Shown here: piece after piece, positions 47,505 through 57,100 of the stretch
Position numbering within the stretch: position 1 is the stretch's first letter
How the letters are laid out: the number at the start of each line of letters is the position of its first letter
IMG/VR virus record: IMGVR_UViG_3300046373_000172
Coordinates: 1 to 64,000 of that record
Source: a virus
Length of the DNA: 64,000 nt
Strand: one strand, 5' to 3'
Position numbers and translations under genes: made by a program
The notes under the pieces: generated by a model
Databases searched by the model: none
Told to the model about the DNA's origin: nothing
The model's input: the letters and a program-made list of their open reading frames with translations, nothing else

Positions 47505-49138
47505 TAGCTCATCCCCAGGAGTTGTGCAATCGTGCCGGCGACCGTTCCGCGCGTGCCGGGGATGACGTTGGCCCGGTTGTCGAAGTTGCCTCCCTGGGCG
47601 TAATCGGTGTTCAGGGTGTAAGTACCCTTCGTACCGATGCGGCACTGCGCGCCCTTAGCCACGGTTTCCAAGGCCACGCCGAGTACAGATCGGCGCATGA
47701 CCTTGTAGACACCGAACTTTGGACCGACACCCGAAGTCGCTCCGACATAACTGAGGGCCAGCAATCCGCTGGAGGTCAACACGATGCAGGCGTCTGCCAT
47801 CGAGACGCTTGTGCCAGATTCAAACTGCGCGGCGTTGGGCGATGCGACTCCGGTAGGAGATACGCTGATGAGCCGAACGTCATAGAATGAGTTGGCATTG
47901 TCCCAGCCCACAGTCAACATGGCAAAGCCTGCCGCGCCCAGGCTCACCAGTAGGGTTCCGCAGTTGGACCGGCCGACCGAACTCCCACCAGAGCCACCAA
48001 TCCCGAGCGTCGTAGGAGGGAATATCGTGCCTCCGTTATTGTCAAAAATCGCCAGGCTCTGGTAATTTGCGGATTGGCGATTAGCGACACCAAACCCCGA
48101 CGAGGTAACTGCCAACGATGCCCACTCGCCGGGCATGCTGACGAGGGTATTTGTGCCCAGGTCTACAGTTGTAAGGAGGGAGCCAGCCGAGCTATAGACC
48201 AGTAAGTCAATATACCCATCTGTTGTTCCTGTAACCTGGAATACCAAGTTGCCGTTGGTCAGCTCGACGCACATCTGCTCGTAGTTGCCGCCCCCGTCAG
48301 CAGCCTGGCCGGCGTTAGACGCGATTCGCAGAGTGGTCACGGCGCCTTGCAAAGTGCCAGAGGCGTTATACCTCCCGAAGCGGTATGCCTGGTCAGCGGA
48401 ACGGGCGTAGGCAATCACAAAACCGCCTGCTGCCAGCGGCCGGACACACACGCCGTTGGCACTGCCACCTCCCACACCCTCTATGAGTGTCTCCACTCCT
48501 TGGAGAGCACCGGAAGAGTTAAAGCGGCTGAAGGAAAACGCTCCACCAGTCTTCAGGTACGCAATAGCGATGTCGCCGTTGGCAAGCACGTCAAAATTCC
48601 ACACGTACTCTGCCGCCGCGCCAAGTGTTGCCACCGCCGCCACGGCCACGGCAACCGTACCGTCGTTGTTGTAGATAGCCAGTTTTAAGCCGGTACTCTC
48701 CTGCCACACAATGGCAAAAGTAGTGGCATTGATCTTCTGTACCCGATAGCCAGAAATCCCCGAAGAAGAGCTGATGGTTGCTCGTGCGACCGTCCCACCT
48801 AGCAGACTCTTGATCCGAAGATTCAGTGCCGTGGTCGCTGTCGTACCATCTCCAGAGTACGTATAGGCAATGTTGCCATTGCCAAGTTCGCACATGGTCC
48901 GGGCGCGCCCGTAGCGCTTGCCCCAGTTTCCGCTAGCTTCGGACAGTGTAGGGGTAGCCACAACCTGGACGCCTGCCGTCGTGTTGTTCTCGTTGGCCAT
49001 CCCGGCAATTGGGGATGTAATGACTGCCACCCCCGACTCCGAATTACTCAGGAGGTCGCCTGCCGTGGTCGCCTGCCCTACTACAAGACGGAACGTCCCT
49101 TGTGGGTCCGCGTTTACAAAGTCCAGCATGTCGCTCAT
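47504..49138 (-). CDS. Beta-propeller-like tail fibre protein
   Basis: 544 residues. Repeated blades of ~50-60 residues with 'GNIAYTYSGDG', 'TFAIVWQESTGLKLAIYNNDGT', 'GGFVIAYARSADQAYRFGRYNASGTLQG' and 'GLLALSYVGA'. The form is typical of propeller domains in phage fibres and surface adhesins. The C-terminal 60 residues (TKGTYTLNTDYAQGGNFDNRANVIPG) differ. The DNA is visibly less GC-rich in 47.9-48.9 kb than around it, suggesting separate acquisition. Likely host recognition. Confidence 0.65.
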   Translation of the reverse strand: MSDMLDFVNADPQGTFRLVVGQATTAGDLLSNSESGVAVITSPIAGMANENNTTAGVQVVATPTLSEASGNWGKRYGRARTMCELGNGNIAYTYSGDGTTATTALNLRIKSLLGGTVARATISSSSGISGYRVQKINATTFAIVWQESTGLKLAIYNNDGTVAVAVAAVATLGAAAEYVWNFDVLANGDIAIAYLKTGGAFSFSRFNSSGALQGVETLIEGVGGGSANGVCVRPLAAGGFVIAYARSADQAYRFGRYNASGTLQGAVTTLRIASNAGQAADGGGNYEQMCVELTNGNLVFQVTGTTDGYIDLLVYSSAGSLLTTVDLGTNTLVSMPGEWASLAVTSSGFGVANRQSANYQSLAIFDNNGGTIFPPTTLGIGGSGGSSVGRSNCGTLLVSLGAAGFAMLTVGWDNANSFYDVRLISVSPTGVASPNAAQFESGTSVSMADACIVLTSSGLLALSYVGATSGVGPKFGVYKVMRRSVLGVALETVAKGAQCRIGTKGTYTLNTDYAQGGNFDNRANVIPGTRGTVAGTIAQLLGMS

Positions 49139-50067
49139 TTAAGTCTCCATTCAGTGCCGTTGTACCAGACCCGGAATCTCGCGCCCGGGATCCGGCATGT
49201 CATGTCCTGGGCCAGGCCCATAATGTTCTTGCCATTTCTGGCGATCGTCAGAGCGTTGGTGCCGAAGGTCCCGGCCATGTCCTCGAATTCATACTCGTCG
49301 TTCGCCGCCGGCGTCGCCGGCATAGTCATGGTGATCGGGCCAGTGCGGGTGTCGACCGAGGTGCGCTTATAAAGCACTGCACCGGACGTGGTGGCAGACG
49401 TCTGGCCAGACTTGAGTAATAGCGACACCGTCGCGTCTACGTCCACCGTTAGCGTGCGCGCTGTCGTCGAGCCGCCTGTCGCGGTAAACCCGGTCGTCAG
49501 CGGCGTGATGCCGGCGCCGGGCGGACCTTGGATACCAGCGATCGACAAGTTCCAGTCGTTGAAGGTGCCGGAGCCGCCCGTCATCGTGACGTTCAAGACC
49601 AAGGTGGTGCCCGAGTACGACACCACCTGGCCGGCCATGTAATTCGAGTTGTTCGCCCGACTCACGCCGGTGATGAACACACCGCTGGTGTACTGCTCGC
49701 CGGTCTGCGTGACGAAGGTCTTGTTGCCGGTGCCGATCAGCAGGTTCGACGCCGACGTGCCGACAAAGGCGCCGGCGATCGCCGCGGCGCTGGCGGCCGA
49801 CGCCGCGGCGGCGATGGCCTGGTTGGTGGCGATCGTCGCTTGGGCTGTCGCCGTGCCGGCATTCGTGCTGGCACTAGAAGCCGACGCCAGGGCGGAATCC
49901 CTAGACGCGGTGCACGACGCCTCCAGCGTGGTAACGTTGGATTCAAGCGTATTGAGCTCGTTCTGCAGCGTCGGCAGCACAGCCATGAGCCCGGCGACGT
50001 TCGTGTCGAACGTGTCCTGGTCCTGGTTGCGATCCGGCAGGGTGGCCGGTAGGGAATTAACAGGCAT
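49135..50067 (-). CDS. Tail fibre protein with coiled coil and Gly-Pro-Pro motif
   Basis: 310 residues. Residues 20-100 are an Ala/Ser/Thr coiled coil (NELNTLESNVTTLEASC…); a single GPPGAG segment near residue 180; residues 195-310 form a C-terminal beta domain ('TLTVDVDATVSLLLKSG', 'ITMTMPATPAANDEYEFEDMAG'). A trimeric fibre is likely by comparison with phage fibres. ATGA overlaps on both sides. Confidence 0.65.
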   Translation of the reverse strand: MPVNSLPATLPDRNQDQDTFDTNVAGLMAVLPTLQNELNTLESNVTTLEASCTASRDSALASASSASTNAGTATAQATIATNQAIAAAASAASAAAIAGAFVGTSASNLLIGTGNKTFVTQTGEQYTSGVFITGVSRANNSNYMAGQVVSYSGTTLVLNVTMTGGSGTFNDWNLSIAGIQGPPGAGITPLTTGFTATGGSTTARTLTVDVDATVSLLLKSGQTSATTSGAVLYKRTSVDTRTGPITMTMPATPAANDEYEFEDMAGTFGTNALTIARNGKNIMGLAQDMTCRIPGARFRVWYNGTEWRLK

Positions 50068-51119
50068 TACACTTTTCCTTCAATTTGCAAGGCCATGTTG
50101 GACTTGGTGGGGAACGCGATGACATTCTTGAAACTGGAGAAGGTCCCGTACATCTGGGTCCACTCGGACTCTTTCCAGCCGATCCAGACCACCGGCGTCT
50201 GCTTGATTTTGGACAACATGTTCTGTACGGAATCTATCACATCGTTGCCCAGTTGTACATCCACCGACATCCGTTTGGCGAAGCCGCGCTCCACGGTTTC
50301 GCTGGTGCCGTCGACGTTGAAGCGGGTCGTCGAGTAGTCTTTCATCTCGGTCGTCAAGCCGTACTGGGACAGGCCCAGGCTGCGCACCGGGCCGATGCAG
50401 CACATGCCGCACGACGCCGTGCCGCCCGGTTTCCGGATCTCGATCGAGATCGTGGCGCCGATGTAGGCCGGCAGCGTGATCGAGAAGGCGGTGGTGCGGC
50501 GCACAATCTCGTTGAACGACCAGCCCCAGAAGCTGCTGGCGCTGTTCGACTGGACCAGGTTGTAAGTCTCGTCGGATACCAAGCCGGCCACCGGGTCGGT
50601 CATCGTCACCTGGATCTCGTCACCTTCGACCACGCCCAGGTAGAAGCCGGTCACCATCGAGGTCGATTTCAGGGTGATCGAGATGGCGTCGGCGCGCGAC
50701 GTCAGCGTGCTGTTGATGCCGTCGAACATGGCGCGGCGGTTGGTCACCCCAAGCCGGGTCCACTTGAGGGTGTCCGTCAGCGGCTGATTGAGGTTGCCGG
50801 CCACGTTCGACTTGTACAGATCGTGCACGTTGGTGCCGATGTTGGTGACGATGTCGCCCAGGGCGTAGGTGCTGGTGGTGGAATATGGCGCGTAGACCGT
50901 GGCCACCGGCTTCCACCAGGTCGGAGACGACGCCGGCGGGTGACCGTTGTTCGCGTTGTTCAGCGACTGGTAGATGACCTGCAGGGTGCCAGTCAGGACA
51001 CCCACCAAGGTGTCGACCGTGTAGGTGGTGCCCAGCACGAAGGCCGGCGCCAGCGTCTCCGGCACGTTGCTGGTCAACAGCACCGAATCCGAGATGGTGA
51101 GGGGTTGGATCACGTACAT
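50067..51119 (-). CDS. Distal tail protein with carbohydrate-binding-like region
   Basis: 350 residues, 1 nt after the tape measure stop. 'YSTTSTYALGDIVTNIGTNVHDLYKS' resembles CBM5/12-type modules. The C-terminal third ('VVWIGWKESEWTQMYGTFSSFKNVIAFPTKS') ends 'SNMALQIEGKV'. The gene after the tape measure in siphoviruses usually encodes a distal tail or baseplate hub component; assigned on that basis. Confidence 0.6.
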   Translation of the reverse strand: MYVIQPLTISDSVLLTSNVPETLAPAFVLGTTYTVDTLVGVLTGTLQVIYQSLNNANNGHPPASSPTWWKPVATVYAPYSTTSTYALGDIVTNIGTNVHDLYKSNVAGNLNQPLTDTLKWTRLGVTNRRAMFDGINSTLTSRADAISITLKSTSMVTGFYLGVVEGDEIQVTMTDPVAGLVSDETYNLVQSNSASSFWGWSFNEIVRRTTAFSITLPAYIGATISIEIRKPGGTASCGMCCIGPVRSLGLSQYGLTTEMKDYSTTRFNVDGTSETVERGFAKRMSVDVQLGNDVIDSVQNMLSKIKQTPVVWIGWKESEWTQMYGTFSSFKNVIAFPTKSNMALQIEGKV

Positions 51120-51120
51120 G

Positions 51121-54100
51121 TTATACCTCGGTCCTTTCGTGCGGCAGGCCAGCTTTGTCCCAGCTGTCTTCGATGTCTTCTATGTTTTTCAGGCTCTTGG
51201 CCATGGCGTAGGTGCCTGCCGCAGCCTCTTCCCGGAAGCGCGAGATCTCGCCCAGGACACGCTCCATCAGCGCTTCCATCGCGCGGTTCGACGAGCCACT
51301 GCTGTAGTCGCGGAAGGCTTGCGCGGCGTGCGCCGGCAGCACGGCTTCGCCGGCGTGCAGGTTGGCGCGGTAGTTGTCGCGCGGGACCGACCACAGGCCG
51401 GATGCGTGCGAGCCGTCCGGGTTGAAGAACAGGTACTGCGCTGCCCCAAGTTCGCCGGCCGTGATTCCGGCTATGCCCGCCGCTTCGCGGTTGGCGGCCT
51501 TGGAACTGCCGCCGGCCTGCAGGATCGCCAGCGCGGCGGCCGTGTTGGTGCTGGACGCCGCGGCGCCGAAGATCCAGGTGGCGCCGTTGGTGCCGGCCGG
51601 CGTCGTGACAGCGGGCGTCGTCGGGGTCACCGGCGTGCTGGTGCCGCCCGTCGACGGGATCACCGTCGGCGTGGACGTCACGGGCAGGCCGGTCGAGCCA
51701 CCGCCGGTGACGATCGGGGTGCCGGTCTTGGCGGCCGACACAGCGCCGATCGCCGCCAACACCGAAATGTTGTAGGCGACCAGCGCATCCTTGATCGAGC
51801 GGACCTCGACGAAGGTGCCGTTCATCACGTCCAGCTGATCCTGCGCAGCCTTGATCTGGTCGTCGTAGCCCTTGACCTCCAGGTCGTACGCCTTCTGCAA
51901 CTCGTCGAGCTGCTTCTGGAAGCCGTCGTCGCTGGCGGTGGTCTGCTTCTTCAACTCCTCCAGCTGGTCCTTGGCCACCTTCAGGTTCTTGTCCGAGGTG
52001 TCGACGGCGCCTTTGGTCAGGTCGTTCAGCTCGGTCAGGTTGTTCTTCGTGACCTGGAAGTCGTACAGATAATCGCTGTACGACTTGAACATGTCTTCGC
52101 TCGGCGCGGCGACCGCCTTCAGCGCGCCGGCCAGCGCTTCCGAGTCCGGCGCCACGCCGGTGGTCTTGAAGGTCGTCAGCGCGGCGGCGATCTTGGCCTG
52201 GCCGGCGATGCGGTCGGCCACGGCTTCGGCCTGCACCGACATGCCGTCCAGGGTCGACTTCAAGGCGCTGGCCAAGGTGGTCAGCTTCTTGTTCTCGTCG
52301 TCCTTGACCGTGATCGCATCTTCCGACGATTTCACTTGCAGGTCCAGACTGTTCTTGGCGGCCGTCTTCTGGTCGTTCAAGACCTTGACCTGCGCGTCGT
52401 ACGCCGTCTTGGCCGCGTCCTTGCCGGTCGTGATGGCCTTGTTCAGCACCGCAAAATCGGCCGAGGCCTTGTCCTTCAGCTTGGTCAGCAACTCCGTGGC
52501 GTTCCACAGGATCTGCGTGGCGGCGGCGACGGCCGGGTTGAGCAGCTTCAGGGCGGCGGTGTGCTGCTTCTGCAGCGTTGCGGCAGCAGCAGCGGTGTTG
52601 CCAGTAGCCGCGTACAACTGCGACTGCAGGTCCAGGATCGAGTTCTGGTCGGCCAGCGCTTCGGCGGCGGCGGCGGCGGCGGCCTGCACGTCCCACATCT
52701 TGCGGGTCGCGTTGGCCAGCGCCGGCGTCATCTCCATCAGCGCAATCTTGTGCTGCTGCTCCGTGACGTAAGCCAGGTTCGCTTTGTCGTTCAGCGCGGT
52801 GTACATCTGCGCCTGGGCGTCCAGGATGCCGTTGGTCTCCTGCTGCTGCTTGGCCAATTCCTTGGCGTAGTCCTGCGCGGCCCAGGTGATCTTCAACTGG
52901 TCCTGCACGGCCTGGGTCGAGTGCTCCAGCTGGAAGGTGCGTTGCTTCTCCAGCACGATAGCCTGGCCGATCAAGCTGTTGCTGGCCACGTACTGATCCA
53001 TTTGCAGACCCAAAAGCGTGCTGGTCTCTGCGTCCTTTTCGTTCTTCGCCTTGAGCGCGATTTCCGCGTCGTTCGCAGCGCGCGCGGCGGTCTTCAGCAC
53101 CGGCGTCAGGTCCTTGATCGAGATCTCGAACTGCTCGTGCGCGACCTTGGCCGCCATCACTTTATCGTTGGTGGCGGCGTACAGGCGTGCCTGGAATCCC
53201 AGGAGCGTGTTGTGGTTCTCCATCCGGGTGTTGGCGGCCGTCTGCTTGGCCTCGGCCTCGTGCGCTGCGTTGGCCCAAGCCCGGATGTTGTCCGGCAGAT
53301 CGGCCACAGACGCTTCGAACTGCTTCTGCGCGACGGCAGCGGCCAGCGCTTTCTCGCCAGTGGCGGCGTAGAGTTGCGCCTGGTAGCCCAGGATCGAGTT
53401 GTTCTTGGCCGTTTCTTCGTTCGCCGCCTTGGTGGCGAGTTTGGCGTCGTTCGCCTTGGTCGCCATCACTTGCAGGTCTGGTGCCAGGTCCTGGATCGAC
53501 TGGTTGAACTGGACCTGCGCGACCTGCGCGGCCAGCAGCTTGTCGCCGGTCGCCTCGGCGTATTGGCCCATGTAATCGAGCATGCTGGCGGTGTGCGCCA
53601 GTTCGGCGTTGCGCGCCTTCTCGGCCTTCTCGACGGCCCACAGGTCTTTCGACGCGGCCTGCAGGGCGGGCGACATGTCTTTCAGCGCGATCGTGTGCTG
53701 TTCTTCCAGCACGCGCGCGGCGCCGGCTTCGTCTTTCAGCGTGCCGTACATCTGGGCCTGCAGACCCAGCACCGTGTTGTGGTCCTCGGTCGCCTTCTTC
53801 TCGGCCAGCTTGATTTGCAGGCTATCGTACAGCGCAACATTGGCGCTGTTGATCGTCAGCCGCTCTTTGTCCTTCAGCTGCTGCGACGTCATCGTGGCTT
53901 CGTCGTACTGATCCTGCAGGGTTTTGCCCTGGTCCAGGATCTCGACCATCGTCATGGCGGCAGCGCCCGTGGCGGCAATCGCCGGGTGCAGCTGTGCAAA
54001 GCCGTCCTGCAACTGCATCAGCGAGTTGAAGGTTTTCACTTGCGAGGAGTCTGTCAGGTCCAAGCCGGACACCAGGGCCTTGAACTCGTCCCGGGTCTTC

Positions 54101-57100
54101 GGAATGGACGTCAGCCCAAGGGTGCCCAGGGCGTCGTCCATCTGCTTGGACACGGGCGCCAGCTGCTCGGCTTGCGTCAGGTAGTTCGTGGCGTAGGACG
54201 TCATCGTCTGCGACAGCGCGTCAAGCCCGCCGGACAGGTTGATGAAGTCCTCGCGCGCCTTGATCGAGGCGATACCGGCGTTGCCGAAGGCTTCCTTGCC
54301 GGTCTTGCCCAGCAACTGCGCGATCGTGTCAGTCGACTTGAAGTTGCCCGACAGGCGCTGCAGCGTAGCGCTGGCCGCCTCGCCCTGCTTGGCGAAGTCG
54401 GCGATGTTCGGGATCAGCTTGGCCGACATCTCGTCGCCGATCGTGGTGAACATGGCCGTCACCGCTGCTTGGTTCTTGCTGAGATCTTCAGCCGCGGCTG
54501 CTGCAACTTCCTCTGGCGTTTTATTCGAAGCCCTGGCCTGCGCTTCCGCGTTATTCGTCAGACGCACGTCGAACTTGCTGGTGTAGCCCTGCAGCGGCGC
54601 GGCACTCACACCAAGCTGCTTGGCGTAGTTCTCGGCTGCCGTCTTCAGTTCGGTGAAGGTGGCCACCAGCGTGTTTTTGATGTCCGCCGGGATGTCCTGA
54701 GATAGGGCCGTACGCTTGTCGCTACGGAACCAGCCACCCTTCTCCAGGATGTTCTGATACGCTTCGCCGCCGACGGCCGACTCTCCGACCACACCGCGGA
54801 TACCGGCGCTCTCCAGCGTCGGGTTTTGACGGCCGAACAGTTTGGCGATGGTGGACTGGCCCGACAGGATGTTGGCCGCCGTATTGCTCATCCCAAGTGC
54901 TCGGTGGAAGCTGTCCAGCGCCATGATGCCGCTGCCCAGCACCTGGCCCGTGCCACTTACCGTGCCGTTGTGCGTGTCCCAGCCCTGGGCATACAGGCCC
55001 TTGGCGGCGGACATGCCGGCGATGATCCAGCCGATGATCGGGATGGCCGAAGAAGCGCTGGCGCCGGCGGACAGACCGCCGGCGGCGGCAGCACCGCTCT
55101 CGGCCGCGGCCGTGCCGGCCGTCAGCTTGATCGCCATCGCGGCGGCTTCGGCGACTTCCTGCGTGGTCATCGACGAGGCCATACCGGCGCCGAACGAGCT
55201 GACCGTCGACGAGGCGGCGCCGGTGAAGCCCATTGAGGAGCCTACGCCACTGATCAGGCCGCCCAGACTGCTGGAGACGCCGCCGGCGAAGCCGTCGTAG
55301 ATCGACTTGCCGATCGACAGCCAGTTGCCGGCCGCGCCGAAGGAAGCCAGGCCAGTCGTCGTGCCGCCGCTCAAAGCCGTGGCAGCATTGGCCGCCATCT
55401 GGCCCGACACGCTCTCGCTGATCGACGCGCCGATGTTGATGATCCAGCGTTTCACAGTCAGCTGGTACAGCATCTCCATGATGCTGGTCTTGAGCACCTT
55501 GCCGATCTTCTTGAAGATGCTCTCGCCGTCGGTGCCGACCTTCATCCAGGCGTCGTGCGCCGTCTTCTCGAAGTTCTTCCAGACGTCGTCCCACACACTG
55601 CCAAAAGCGTTGGCCGCCTTGATCGTCTCCTTGTTCAGCGTCGCCACGGCCTTGCCGGCAGCGGCAGCCTTCTTGGCCAGGTCAGCGTCGTCAGGGCTGG
55701 CGTCCGCCAACTCCTTCAACTCGACGACCATCGCCTTCAGGGCCGGGATCATCTTGGCCTGGATATCAGTCGCCGCTTCCTCCAGCCCAAGCAGTCCGGA
55801 AATGCCACCGTCGGCCGACGCAGCGGCTTTAGCCTCGGCCAGCTTCTCCTGCACCTGCGTGAGCGCGGCGTCGAAGCCCGACTTGTTCATGTCGAAGACG
55901 GCGGTCTTCTCGCCGGAGTCCCGCTGCTCAAGGAGGTGCCGCAGCCGCACGGTTTCCGCCAGCTTAGCGTTGTAGGCCGACAACTTGGCAACGTCTTGCA
56001 GGTCCAGCATAAAAGCTTTTCCCGCGTCCTCCAGGTTCAGCTTTGCCAGGTCTGCCTCGATGCCGGCAATCTCCTTGCCGTAAGTCGCCTGAAACTTAGC
56101 AAGGTAAGCCTGCTGCAGGTCGCCCTTCTTCGCGTACATCTCAGCGTCAGACTCAAGGTTCTTCTTGATCAGCCCGTCGGTGTAAGACTGTTCGGCGATC
56201 AGGTACTGCTGCTCCAACTCCCTGGATTTGGCTTTGGCTCCTTCGGCCACGCCGTAGGCTTTTTGTTGGGCGGCGCGCTTCTTCTCGACACCATCCAGCA
56301 GCTTGGCCTCTTCCATGGCCGTCAGGTAAAGCTGCGCCTGCTTGTCCTTTTCCAGCGCCAGTGTCTGCTTCAGGAAGTCAATCTCCCCGACACGTCCAGC
56401 GTTGTGATCGGACTTCAGCTTGAAAGCCTCGGTCGTACGCTGGAGCTCTGCGATACGCTTCAGGGTTTCCAGCTTCTCCTTGTCGACACCCAGCTCCTGC
56501 ATGTCGGTCTTCGCTGGTGCTGGCTTGAGCAGGTCGTTGTACTCGCGGCGCGTGACGTTGTAGGCCGCCAGCGCCTGCTCGTAGGTGTAAGTCTTACTCG
56601 CCAGCTTCTCCAGGATCCCAAGGGCACTCTTGGCCTTCTCTTGCGCGGCCGTGGTGATCCCGTCCGTCACCGGCACGATCAGGCCCTCCTTCGTGGTCAA
56701 GGTGTCGCCGCGGTGCGCCAACTCTTCCAGCTGGTCCATCAGCGCCTTCAAGGAGGTCGCCGACTTCTGCGTCGACATGCTCTCGGTGCGATGCTTCTCC
56801 AGCTTATCCAGCTTGTCGTAAATCTCTTGCGCCGCCTCATATTGCTTGCGCAGACCCTCGACGTGCGCCACCATCATCGCCGTCGAGGTATCGGAGTCCT
56901 GCTTCACCTGCAGGCGCGACTGCGCTGCGTCGTACGCCAGGCGGAGTTCCTGTGCACGGTCGCGGGCGTCCTGCACCGTCGAGATCTCGCCGGCAGGCGC
57001 GCGGTACGTTGTGCCCAGAGTCAGTTTGTTGCGCTTCTCGATCTCCTCTTGCAAGGCGGCGTTGCGCTTGTCCAGTGCTTCCGTCTCGTTGTGCAGCATC

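Noticed and set aside
51025-54705. 1226-codon open frame on the plus strand opposite the tape measure
   Set aside because: It mirrors the repetitive tape measure codons (Leu/Val/Arg/Gln/Gly-rich), has no ribosome site or domain, and the minus-strand gene is certain.
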